64,000 nt of DNA from Methanoregula sp. (lineage in GTDB: Archaea > Halobacteriota > Methanomicrobia > Methanomicrobiales > Methanospirillaceae). Below the pieces are notes generated by a model. That model was given only the letters and a program-made list of their open reading frames with translations, was not told where the DNA came from and made no database searches. This document shows, one piece after another, positions 34,977-42,476 of the stretch; within the stretch, counting starts at the first letter, position 1; each line of letters begins with the position of its first letter. The position numbers were made by a program, and so were the translations under genes. Where the stretch lies: NCBI RefSeq assembly GCF_023227875.1, contig NZ_JALOCH010000001.1:248001-312000 (forward strand). Reading direction: 5' to 3'.

Positions 34977-35549
34977 TTATTCAGTTTTTGCGGTCTGATC
35001 TGAAATGTAATGTGTAAGTACGGAGTGCACCAGTTCTACATACCCATACTCTCTGGAGGAGACATAAAGGTTAAGATCCCCCATACGCCGGAGCGGGTTA
35101 TCGGGAAGAAATCCCGATACTGTAATGATCGGTGTGCATCCATGATCCCGTGCGGTAGTAACCGCATTAAGGATGTTCTGGGATCGGCCCGAACTGCTAA
35201 TCGCAATAAGTACATCATCATTATCCGCCCAGAGGTTCACCAATTCCCGGTATGCCGCGGTATAACTGATATCATTTGAGAGTGCCGTCAACAGTGGTGG
35301 TTCGGTAAATACCATTACCCGGATTTGTGCTGCCTTGCAGAGATCATTCTGTAAATGACTGGCAATCGCTGCACTACCGCCATTTCCAATGACCATCACT
35401 TTTTTACGGGTAGTTTTTATCTTATGGAGGAGGGTGATAATCAAGGACAATCCTTCATCAATATTTACGTTTTGTCCGTTACTATCCGTAATTACAACTC
35501 TTTCCAGAAATGTCTGTAATTCTCCGGAGTACTGAGTAAAGGGCATCAT
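34977..35549 (-). CDS. gmhA: Phosphoheptose isomerase (SIS domain)
   Basis: 190 residues from ATG 35549. The SIS fold shows VMVIGNGGSAAIASHLQNDL, TALSNDISYTAAY, VLIAISSSGRSQNILNAV and a C-terminal YVELVHSVLTHYI helix, close to GmhA. It converts sedoheptulose 7-phosphate to D-glycero-D-manno-heptose 7-phosphate. A longer open frame to 35672 would run into the HldE-like gene and is unlikely. DiaA-like proteins share the fold, but the heptose neighbours support GmhA. Confidence 0.87.
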   Translation of the reverse strand: MMPFTQYSGELQTFLERVVITDSNGQNVNIDEGLSLIITLLHKIKTTRKKVMVIGNGGSAAIASHLQNDLCKAAQIRVMVFTEPPLLTALSNDISYTAAYRELVNLWADNDDVLIAISSSGRSQNILNAVTTARDHGCTPIITVSGFLPDNPLRRMGDLNLYVSSREYGYVELVHSVLTHYISDQTAKTE

Positions 35550-35568
35550 TTTTACGTCAACGGGTGTT

Positions 35569-37107
35569 TTATTTGAGCAGTGTCGATAAATATTTTTTGA
35601 AGGAGACCTTTTCAATCGAGTTCCGGTGCCCAACTGTTGATACAGCAACTGCGGCGGCGGCATTTCCGACAAAACCGGTAATCATTGCCGGAGCATGTTG
35701 AACCGCACATAGCGAAGCAATTGCAATCAGTGCATCTCCTGAACCTATGCGATCAACTACTTTCTTGGCAAACGCAGGGACAATAAAAAGTTCACTCTCT
35801 CCTGTTTCTGTGTGATAACAGATACACCCTTCTTTACCCTGTGTGACGATGGTTATCGAACTTGAAAGTTTCATCATCACACTTTTGACCATATCGAAAA
35901 TTGACCCCGGGTTATTTCGTTCTTCAAGCCGTACTTCCAGATCATTAAGGCAGACAAAATCCGCCGAGGGGTATTTTGAAATTACATTAAATCCCCGGTT
36001 ACCGGAATTCGTCTGGGTGTTTACCGCAAGGAATTTTGCGTTCGCTGAGATCAATTGCGCGGTAGCGTGTGTGATGAACCCATGCCCGAAGTCAACAACC
36101 AGCACAAGATCATAATCGCCAATCCGAGAGAGGATGAGATCATTGAGTCTTGACTGTTCCGGAAGGGTTAGATCGCGCTGGTTTATCCTGTGCACCTCAA
36201 ATAGTTTCTGGATAGCCGGACCTTCAAGAACATACCGCTGCTTGACGATTGTAGGGGAATTATCCTTGTAAAAGAAAACAGGGTTTACATTACCAGCAAG
36301 TTTTTCTTTAATAAATGACTCTTCCGTTTCAAATTGCCCGAGCATCGCAATAATATCAACGCTATCACAAAAATTCGCGAGATTATTCGCAACTGCAAGT
36401 ATTCCACCAGCAAATCTTTCCTGTGATAAGTAGCGTACTCCGAGTGCAGGATCTTTTGTTGCTACACCAATCATATCACAATAATTATATTCATCGAGAA
36501 TTGCTTCACCGATAACAAGCACTTTAAGTGATCTGGCATTATCGATGTAGGATAATACTCCGTTCTCACCATGCAGTTTTGAGAGCGCCTGGAAAAACTT
36601 CAGTGTCTCTTCCGGGAAATCGACATAAAACTGGTTGAGGAGGGTGGATGAGCTGAATACAATATCTTCGGTAAAAAACATTGATCCCCCGATTGCTAAT
36701 AGCGCTCGCTCTTCCTCAACAATCATCCCTGTCAGATCATTTTCCGATTTTTTATATTCGGATCCCTTTGCATAGATATCGGGTTTTAAAATCTGTATTG
36801 TTTCAACAGCGGTGGGCCATTCATTCAACGCCACGTAATCCACAACACCGAGAGCAGCTATTGCATCGCATCGTAACTGCTCTGGGAATGCCGGCCGGTT
36901 CGGCCCTTTATTTACAAACCGATCGGGGGTAACCGTAACAACGAGAATATCCCCCGCAGTTTTTGCACTCTCAAAATATTTGATGTGCCCGATGTGAAGG
37001 AGGTCAAATACTCCGTGACACAAAACAACTTTCTTATTCCTGCGAATTATGTCAAGGTGGTGGGCAAGATCCTGAATAGAAAAGATTTTGGGATTGCTGG
37101 TTGTCAT
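35569..37107 (-). CDS. hldE: HldE-like bifunctional heptose-phosphate kinase/nucleotidyltransferase with reversed domain order
   Basis: 512 residues. The N-terminal ~160 residues are a cytidylyltransferase-fold domain with VLCHGVFDLLHIGHIKYF (HIGH at 38-41) and DIYAKGSEYK. The rest is a PfkB-type kinase starting near residue 193 (KVLVIGEAILDEY), with FAGGILAVANNLA and RIGSGDALIA near residue 455 holding the catalytic aspartate. In E. coli HldE the kinase comes first. Expected activities are phosphorylation at C1 of heptose 7-phosphate and nucleotidyl transfer after dephosphorylation. The function is inferred from domains and gmhA, gmhB in the island. Confidence 0.85.
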   Translation of the reverse strand: MTTSNPKIFSIQDLAHHLDIIRRNKKVVLCHGVFDLLHIGHIKYFESAKTAGDILVVTVTPDRFVNKGPNRPAFPEQLRCDAIAALGVVDYVALNEWPTAVETIQILKPDIYAKGSEYKKSENDLTGMIVEEERALLAIGGSMFFTEDIVFSSSTLLNQFYVDFPEETLKFFQALSKLHGENGVLSYIDNARSLKVLVIGEAILDEYNYCDMIGVATKDPALGVRYLSQERFAGGILAVANNLANFCDSVDIIAMLGQFETEESFIKEKLAGNVNPVFFYKDNSPTIVKQRYVLEGPAIQKLFEVHRINQRDLTLPEQSRLNDLILSRIGDYDLVLVVDFGHGFITHATAQLISANAKFLAVNTQTNSGNRGFNVISKYPSADFVCLNDLEVRLEERNNPGSIFDMVKSVMMKLSSSITIVTQGKEGCICYHTETGESELFIVPAFAKKVVDRIGSGDALIAIASLCAVQHAPAMITGFVGNAAAAVAVSTVGHRNSIEKVSFKKYLSTLLK

Positions 37108-37112
37108 GATTA

Positions 37113-38105
37113 TTAACCTCTGCCAAGATATGAGAACCAGTCTTTTGTGGCGGTGGCAATTGACTTTTCATCCCAGACTGGCGCATCACGCCACAGATCA
37201 ATATGATCGAGCATTTCTTTTACCCCGCTTTCAAAAGAGACATTTGGAGACCATCCCAGATCCTGCCGGATCTTATGAGTATCAGCAAAGGTACAGTCAG
37301 GTTCACCGGGACGTTTGGGGATATACATCACTTCACCCCCAAGAAGCTCGACTAGACGGTTCACGGAATAAGTTCCTCCCGATCCTACATTATAAATTTC
37401 TCCCCGCTTGTCTGACTCTGCAGCTTTGATGAATGCGTCAGCAACATCGGTCACATAGGTGAAATCCCGTGTTTGTCTCCCGTCACCGACAACCGTGAAC
37501 GGTTTCCCGGCAAGCTTCTGCGCAAGGAAAACGCCGAAGACTGCCCCGTATGTGCCCGATGTCCGGGAACGCGGACCATATACATTGAAGAGACGGAGGG
37601 AGATGCAAGGGAGGTCATACGTCTGGTTCCAATGCATCACATATTGCTCACCGATATACTTTGTTAATGCATAGGGATACATCGGGCGGATGGGTGCAAT
37701 TTCCGGTGTCGGATAATGATCCGGTATTCCGTAACATGAAGAGGAGGCAGCATAGATAATTTTCTTGACGCCCGCTCTTCGAGCCGCTTCCAGAACCGTG
37801 GTTGTGCCGTTTACATTGGCATGATGATATTTCAGGGGTTCCTGGATTGACGGGACAATATCTGCAAGTGCGGCAAGATGGAAAACAAATGTTGTATCTT
37901 TAAAGGCGTTTGCTACTGCAGAAAAATCAGTGGTATCGATTTTTTCAACGGAAACACGGGAGGATGTCTCGAAATCCTTAATATTTGCAATTCTTCCTGT
38001 TGAGAAGTTATCAAGGATTACGACCTGATATCCTTTGCTAACAAGAGCTTCGGCAAGGTGACTGCCAATAAACCCGGCACCGCCAGTGACAACAACTTTT
38101 TTCAT
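37113..38105 (-). CDS. NAD-dependent epimerase (extended SDR, GalE-like)
   Basis: 330 residues. VVVTGGAGFIGSHLAEAL, YAASSSCYG, and YALTKYIGEQ with Tyr/Lys mark an active extended SDR; VYGPRSRTSGTYGAVFGVFL and GDGRQTRDFTYVTDV are typical of UDP-glucose/UDP-GlcNAc C4-epimerases. It ends five bases before the HldE-like gene, so an NDP-heptose substrate is also possible. It is first in the heptose-containing operon, close to the tRNA-Thr that ends the island. Confidence 0.83.
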   Translation of the reverse strand: MKKVVVTGGAGFIGSHLAEALVSKGYQVVILDNFSTGRIANIKDFETSSRVSVEKIDTTDFSAVANAFKDTTFVFHLAALADIVPSIQEPLKYHHANVNGTTTVLEAARRAGVKKIIYAASSSCYGIPDHYPTPEIAPIRPMYPYALTKYIGEQYVMHWNQTYDLPCISLRLFNVYGPRSRTSGTYGAVFGVFLAQKLAGKPFTVVGDGRQTRDFTYVTDVADAFIKAAESDKRGEIYNVGSGGTYSVNRLVELLGGEVMYIPKRPGEPDCTFADTHKIRQDLGWSPNVSFESGVKEMLDHIDLWRDAPVWDEKSIATATKDWFSYLGRG

Positions 38106-38498
38106 TAGATTCCTCCAAATTCTTGTAATTCAAATTTAAAAACCCGAATGACGAAATTTGATCATTTGATCATTATTTGTATATTATGGTACCTGATCTT
38201 TTGATACATCAGTCATAGCAGAAATTTTATCTTCAAATGTTATGGCTACTATTGTTCAAACCTATTTTGATTTTTGTTTCATTAATGTTTTTGCAGGATT
38301 AACCAGTGCGTTATTGTAATATATTAGATGATATTCGGAGACCGTGAAATTATTTTTCGTATAATCCAAAAAAAATCCACATAAGGTTACGAAAAATATA
38401 ATAAAAATCTGTAAAAATGTTTAGCTTACAACGTTTTAATAAGTCCTTGATCAATCTGATTTTTTGTAAAAATATTTGGAATTGAAAAAAATTGAATA
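38106..38498. other. AT-rich region between the glycan island and tRNA-Thr
   Basis: About 390 bases with very low GC. It must contain the promoter of the long minus-strand operon starting at 38105. TTGATCATTTGATCATT near 38158-38174 is a short repeated element. No gene seen. Confidence 0.5.
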
Positions 38499-38571
38499 AG
38501 CCTCAGCCGTGATTTGAACACGGGACCTGCTGATTACAAGTCAGCCGCTCTGCCAACTAAGCCACTGAGGC
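38499..38571 (-). tRNA. tRNA-Thr (anticodon TGT)
   Basis: A 7-bp acceptor stem (GCCTCAG with CTGAGGC), a D-arm GCTTAGTTGGCAGAGC, anticodon stem GCTGA/TCAGC around loop CTTGTAA, and T-arm with GTTCAAATC fold into a complete cloverleaf of 73 bases. U73 is the discriminator; CCA is not encoded. It marks the end of the glycan island, and tRNA genes are common integration points. Confidence 0.95.
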
Positions 38572-38679
38572 GCCATAGTATTTTGACGTTGGATGGTAAA
38601 AAAGATGGTGTCTGGCCCGGTAGTTTTCCCGCCATTACCCCGCAGGAAAGATCTCGATCAGCCTGATCCGGAAACACAT

Positions 38680-38693
38680 CCAAATATCTTATA
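38680..38693 (+). promoter_or_regulatory. Probable TATA box of mmp10
   Basis: AAATATCTTATAC lies 28-41 bases before the ATG at 38721, so transcription would begin a few bases before the start codon. Assigned from spacing and composition. Confidence 0.45.
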
Positions 38694-38720
38694 CCCCCCG
38701 GCACAGACGTAGTAGTACAG

Positions 38721-39947
38721 ATGGCCCAGCTGACCGTGGATATTGGCGGAAGCCCCGGCATCAACTGCCGCGGATACTGCGAATACTGCTATTTCAAAAA
38801 AGTCAAGGGTGAAACAGAGCTCGGGTGCCGGTACTGCCTGCCGTTCAAGAAAGGCTGCGACTACTGCACCCGTGGTGTAAAAGAGGAGTACTCCGGGTTC
38901 AAGGACCTCCGGAGCATCGCAGATGAGACTCTCGCGAACCTCCAGTTAAAGCAGGGCGAGATCGAACGGATCACAATAAGTGGTGGTGGTGATCCGAGCT
39001 GCTACCCGCAGTTTAAGGATCTCATCGAGCTGCTCGGCAGCACGGAAGCCCCGCTCCATATCGGATACACAAGCGGGAAGGGCTGGGATGACCCGGCGAT
39101 TGCCGATCTCCTGATCGAGAACGGACTTACAGAGATCTCATTTACAGTTTTTGCCACGGACCCGAAACTCCGTAAGCAGTACATGCACGACCCGACACCG
39201 GAAGCCTCGCTTGTAATTCTCGAAAAACTTTGCGGTGCGGCAGATGTGTACGCAGCAACGGTTGTTCTCCCGGGTGTGAACGATGGCAAGGTGCTGGAGG
39301 AGACCTGCCGGTGGCTCCAGGACCGGGGGGCAAAGGGCCTTATCCTGATGCGGTTTGCCAATGCCACGGAGCAGGGGCTCATCCTCGGCAACGGGCCGGT
39401 CATGGGGAAACAGAACGTCCAGAGCGTGGAATCGTTCCGTGACATGATCACGGACCTCCGGAAAAAATTTACGATGAAGATATCCGGCACGCCGCTCTGG
39501 GATCCGGAGATCGGCTCGCCGTTTGCGATCCGCTATGAACCGGACCTGCTCGCAAAACTCCCACGGGTCACGAAACGGGCGAGCGTGATCAGCGGAAGCA
39601 TTGCCACGCCGTTCATCGATACGATCCTCTCTGCCTGCGGGTCGGTAGTGTCAGTTGTTCCGGTAACAAAAGAGATCGCCTGCCTGATCACCGCGGACGA
39701 CCTCCGAGGGCTCGACCTCGCGTCTCTCGAAACGGTGGTGATCATTCCCGGCCGTGCGTTCGTCCATGATGCCGAGGCAGAGGAGATCCTCTCGCGCGAC
39801 GGGATCGAGCGTTCGGTGATCCGGGGGCCCGATATGCTGACTGCCGATGCCGAGACCAGTATGGGGATGACCCGTGACCAGGTACTGGAAATGGAGATGA
39901 ACGGGTTTGCTGAATTGATCCAGATGGTCAACCGGTATGGGAAATGA
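38721..39947 (+). CDS. mmp10: Methyl-coenzyme M reductase arginine methyltransferase Mmp10
   Basis: 408 residues. It is a cobalamin-dependent radical SAM enzyme that C-methylates an active-site arginine of McrA. Cys16, Cys20 and Cys23 (CRGYCEYC) bind the SAM cluster. A second group, Cys36, Cys39, Cys46 and Cys49 (CRYCLPFKKGCDYC), is the Mmp10-specific iron loop. The motif ITISGGGDPSCYPQF follows, and the C-terminal domain after residue 280 fits the B12-binding part. This gene is found in methanogens and their relatives, so it is strong evidence for the host type. Confidence 0.95.
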   Translation: MAQLTVDIGGSPGINCRGYCEYCYFKKVKGETELGCRYCLPFKKGCDYCTRGVKEEYSGFKDLRSIADETLANLQLKQGEIERITISGGGDPSCYPQFKDLIELLGSTEAPLHIGYTSGKGWDDPAIADLLIENGLTEISFTVFATDPKLRKQYMHDPTPEASLVILEKLCGAADVYAATVVLPGVNDGKVLEETCRWLQDRGAKGLILMRFANATEQGLILGNGPVMGKQNVQSVESFRDMITDLRKKFTMKISGTPLWDPEIGSPFAIRYEPDLLAKLPRVTKRASVISGSIATPFIDTILSACGSVVSVVPVTKEIACLITADDLRGLDLASLETVVIIPGRAFVHDAEAEEILSRDGIERSVIRGPDMLTADAETSMGMTRDQVLEMEMNGFAELIQMVNRYGK

Positions 39948-39982
39948 TCCGGCAAGACCGTACGGTGACGAGAAAAACAGTA

Positions 39983-40095
39983 TGCTGCGAGAGGGTTACG
40001 ATCCCCCGATCTCCAGATCTCTCGAAGCGTGAACGTGTAATTTGTGTTCAACAACCCTATGAGTCTGGCGCCCTAACCAGCTAGGCCACCGCAGC
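39983..40095 (-). tRNA. tRNA-Met (CAT) with a 39-base intron
   Basis: The acceptor stem GCTGCGG pairs with TCGCAGC, the D-arm is GCCTAGCTGGTTAGGGC and the anticodon stem CCAGA pairs with TCTGG. The loop CTCATA is interrupted after position 37 by an intron at 40019-40057; A38 follows. GGGGG/CCCTC forms the T-stem and the discriminator is A. The CAT anticodon could serve elongator Met or, if modified, Ile; the G1-C72 acceptor end argues against the initiator. The intron itself can form a short TGAAC/GTTCA hairpin. Confidence 0.9.
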
Positions 40096-40153
40096 ACAAA
40101 AGTGCATAATAAAAACGCCGTAAAAACTATTAAAGGTTCTGACGCAACAGGCT

Positions 40154-40197
40154 TTGCACCTAAAGTCAGATCAGATTCCTCCTTTGGGTGCAAGACC
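40154..40197. repeat. 44-bp stem-loop repeat, copy 1
   Basis: The arms are TTGCACCTAAAG and CTTTGGGTGCAA (11 of 12 paired). About 35 of 44 bases match the copy at 42421-42464 in the same orientation. It lies between tRNA-Met and the 3' end of the GntR gene. Together the two copies bracket the GntR/ABC module. Confidence 0.75.
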
Positions 40198-40252
40198 GTT
40201 GTAAGCACATCATCAAAAAATCGCAGCAGTACATCCCTGCCATTTCGGGTGT

Positions 40253-40630
40253 TTATTCTTTATAAAAAGCCCTGATCAATTCGATGATCTCTTTCTCGCT
40301 TATGCCGAGCGATTTGTAATACGCAACGTCTTTCTTTATTTTATCGAACGCCATTTCATCCCGCTTGTCCAGCCGCTCAAAACTGCTCAGCGGAGCAACG
40401 AAGCACCCCCGGCCAACCATTGAGTGGATTAAGCCTCTGCGTTCCAATTCCTCCCATGCCTTTTTTACCGTTATTACACTGATTTGAAGTTCCTTCGCCA
40501 CCGTGCGTATCGGCGGGAGGCAATACCCTTCCTGCAGCTGTCCTAATATTATCTGCGAGGACAGTTGCTCAAAAAGCTGTTGATATATGGGTTTTTCAGA
40601 GGATGACGAAATTACAATATCCAGCGACAT
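40253..40630 (-). CDS. GntR-family (YtrA-type) transcriptional regulator
   Basis: 125 residues. The winged-helix DNA-binding part is IYQQLFEQLSSQIILGQLQEGYCLPPIRTVAKELQISVITVKKAWEELERRGLI, followed by a short helical tail of about 45 residues, as in the YtrA subfamily which has no ligand-binding domain. It is last in a three-gene unit with an ABC permease and ATPase, the usual bacterial arrangement. It probably represses this operon through the palindrome at 42147-42175. GntR regulators are uncommon in archaea, which suggests transfer. Confidence 0.9.
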   Translation of the reverse strand: MSLDIVISSSSEKPIYQQLFEQLSSQIILGQLQEGYCLPPIRTVAKELQISVITVKKAWEELERRGLIHSMVGRGCFVAPLSSFERLDKRDEMAFDKIKKDVAYYKSLGISEKEIIELIRAFYKE

Positions 40631-41277
40631 TACAAGTCAACCTTACTAAAGCGTTTAATTGATACGCGGATTGAAATCCATGTGAGCAGTATAAATGCGG
40701 CAATTCCGCAAATAAGTACAGGTATTTGCCCAATCAGCGCATCCAGACTGATGCCGTCCAGCACAAGCGCGGCCGCCGGTACGGTAACTATTAGAAACTC
40801 GATACCTGCAGCAAATACACTGGTAAATATCATAGCGACAATGAGCGGTGCGACAAATTTGTATGCCGTCTTATATAACATCGGGAAAAATATCACGTTG
40901 AAAATCCCATACATAGCGAAAATGCAGCCGATGTATGCCACGTTGGTGTCAATTAAAAAATTACCGGTATGATACAGTATTATATGTAAGGCCACGAATA
41001 TTGCGATGACAAATATCTGTACTACCTGAAAAAGTGCGATTGCCAGTACCCTTGCCCTAACAGCGTCGCTTTTTCGGACAGGCAGCAGCACGGTAAATTC
41101 AATATCGTTTTGAGCCTTTGCGGTTCCAATAATACTCGGCACAGCGATAAACAACAAATACATAGGCACGACAAGAAATACCCATTCCGGAATAAGAAGC
41201 AATACGCCGAACAAGGTAATCAAGAAAAAAAGCGGAGTGATTACGAGCCGGAATTCTTTATTCAGCAGATTCTTCAT
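40630..41277 (-). CDS. ABC-2 type transporter permease
   Basis: 215 residues with six hydrophobic segments (for example VITPLFFLITLFGVLLLIPE and LICGIAAFILLTWISI). A cytoplasmic stretch ENDIEFTVLLPVRKSDAVRARVLAIALFQ-like between segments 2 and 3 is typical of this permease group. It overlaps the ATPase gene by four bases and the regulator by one (TAATG). It may export a peptide, drug or lipid; substrate not predictable. Confidence 0.82.
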   Translation of the reverse strand: MKNLLNKEFRLVITPLFFLITLFGVLLLIPEWVFLVVPMYLLFIAVPSIIGTAKAQNDIEFTVLLPVRKSDAVRARVLAIALFQVVQIFVIAIFVALHIILYHTGNFLIDTNVAYIGCIFAMYGIFNVIFFPMLYKTAYKFVAPLIVAMIFTSVFAAGIEFLIVTVPAAALVLDGISLDALIGQIPVLICGIAAFILLTWISIRVSIKRFSKVDL

Positions 41278-42125
41278 GGCGATTCTCCTTTTTTTGCGTG
41301 ATAAATCATTATATCCTCCAGGGAAGGCGCTTCTGCCGTAACCGTATCGCTGTCGGTCAGGTCTTTTGTTTGGATCAGTCCCGTGAAGCCAAATGCATGC
41401 GTTTTTTCGGATATCAGCCGCGCCTTAACGTCTGATAGTTGAGCAGCTGTGCCCTTTACAAGGCGATATGACGCGATCAATTCATCTTTTTCGCAGCTTG
41501 TAATAATTCGGCCGTTTTCGATATAAGTGATGAAATCCGCACACTTTTCAAGATCGCTTGTGATGTGGGTCGAGAATAAAATGCTCATTTCACCGCTTTC
41601 GATGAGTTCTTGAAACAACGTAAGCAGGTCGTCACGGGCAACAGGATCCAGACCTCCGGTAGGCTCGTCAAGAATCAGCAGTTTTGCATGGTGCGACATT
41701 GCAAGTGCTAAAGAATATTTGATTTTCATACCACCGGACAGTTCCGATGGGCGTTTATCTTCATCCAGATTAAATCGTTGCATGTAGGATTTATACACCG
41801 TATTGTCCCAATTTTTGTAAAATCGGCTGACAACATCCGTTATTGTTCTTAATTGAGTTTTGGTATAGTAGTCTACACCGCCGAAAGACACGCCGACAAG
41901 CTGCTTACATGCAAGCTCGTTTCGGAAGAAGTCATGTCCAAACATCTGCACCTCGCCGCCATCGGGCTTTACTAAGCCGAGCATGCATTTCAGCGTAGTC
42001 GTTTTCCCTGCACCGTTGGGGCCAATGAAGCCCATGATATACCCTGCTTCCAAAGAAAAGGATACATCTTTCAGTTCAAACGAACTGTACCGTTTTTTCA
42101 AGTTGTCTATCCTTAAAAGCTCCAT
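41274..42125 (-). CDS. ABC transporter ATP-binding protein
   Basis: 283 residues from the ATG at 42125, which has GGAGGAGGA immediately before it. Walker A is GPNGAGKTTTLKCMLGL, the signature ELSGGMKIKYSLALAM, and Walker B LLILDEPTGGLDPVARDDL. The layout matches drug- or bacteriocin-type ABC ATPases such as YtrB. The very strong Shine-Dalgarno sequence and the partner GntR gene look bacterial. It forms a transporter with the downstream permease. Confidence 0.9.
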   Translation of the reverse strand: MELLRIDNLKKRYSSFELKDVSFSLEAGYIMGFIGPNGAGKTTTLKCMLGLVKPDGGEVQMFGHDFFRNELACKQLVGVSFGGVDYYTKTQLRTITDVVSRFYKNWDNTVYKSYMQRFNLDEDKRPSELSGGMKIKYSLALAMSHHAKLLILDEPTGGLDPVARDDLLTLFQELIESGEMSILFSTHITSDLEKCADFITYIENGRIITSCEKDELIASYRLVKGTAAQLSDVKARLISEKTHAFGFTGLIQTKDLTDSDTVTAEAPSLEDIMIYHAKKGESP

Positions 42126-42146
42126 TGTCCTCCTCCTAAACCATGA

Positions 42147-42175
42147 ATATTGTATATATTGAACATACACAATAT
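42147..42175. promoter_or_regulatory. Imperfect 29-bp palindrome, likely GntR operator
   Basis: The halves ATATTGTATATATT and AACATACACAATAT pair at 12 of 14 positions around a central G. The site ends 22 bases before the ABC ATPase ATG, where a promoter would lie. YtrA-type regulators bind such palindromes upstream of their own operon. Confidence 0.6.
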
Positions 42176-42364
42176 ATCATCATTGCTAAGGGTTTTACAC
42201 TTAAAGCCTATCTTGCACAGCTAGCAAAGATAATAGATTTCCTGAATTACTGCCGCATACCATCGATAATTCCATCATTTTTGAAATTGACAATGAAAAC
42301 AGATGATAGAAGGATGACAACAATAAGAACAAACTAAGAACAAACCTTCGAAAATTTTGATCAT

Positions 42365-42382
42365 TAGTCAGTTTTCTGACTA
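42365..42382. terminator. Hairpin with TTTT loop
   Basis: TAGTCAG and CTGACTA form a perfect 7-bp stem around TTTT. It lies between the pycA stop and the GntR/ABC operon, about 95 bases after pycA in transcription direction, so it could end transcription or belong to the inserted module. Confidence 0.35.
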
Positions 42383-42420
42383 TAATTAAAATACAACTGG
42401 TCGTACCTAAAGTCATGGAT

Positions 42421-42464
42421 TTGCACTTAAAGTCCGATCAGATCCTTACTTTAAGTGCAAAGCC
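42421..42464. repeat. 44-bp stem-loop repeat, copy 2
   Basis: Including base 42420, the arms TTTGCACTTAAAGT and ACTTTAAGTGCAAA form a perfect 14-bp stem with a 14-base loop. It starts 13 bases beyond the pycA stop on the minus strand, where a terminator is expected. The related copy 1 is 2.27 kb away in the same orientation. Confidence 0.8.
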
Positions 42465-42476
42465 GACCCGACAGCC

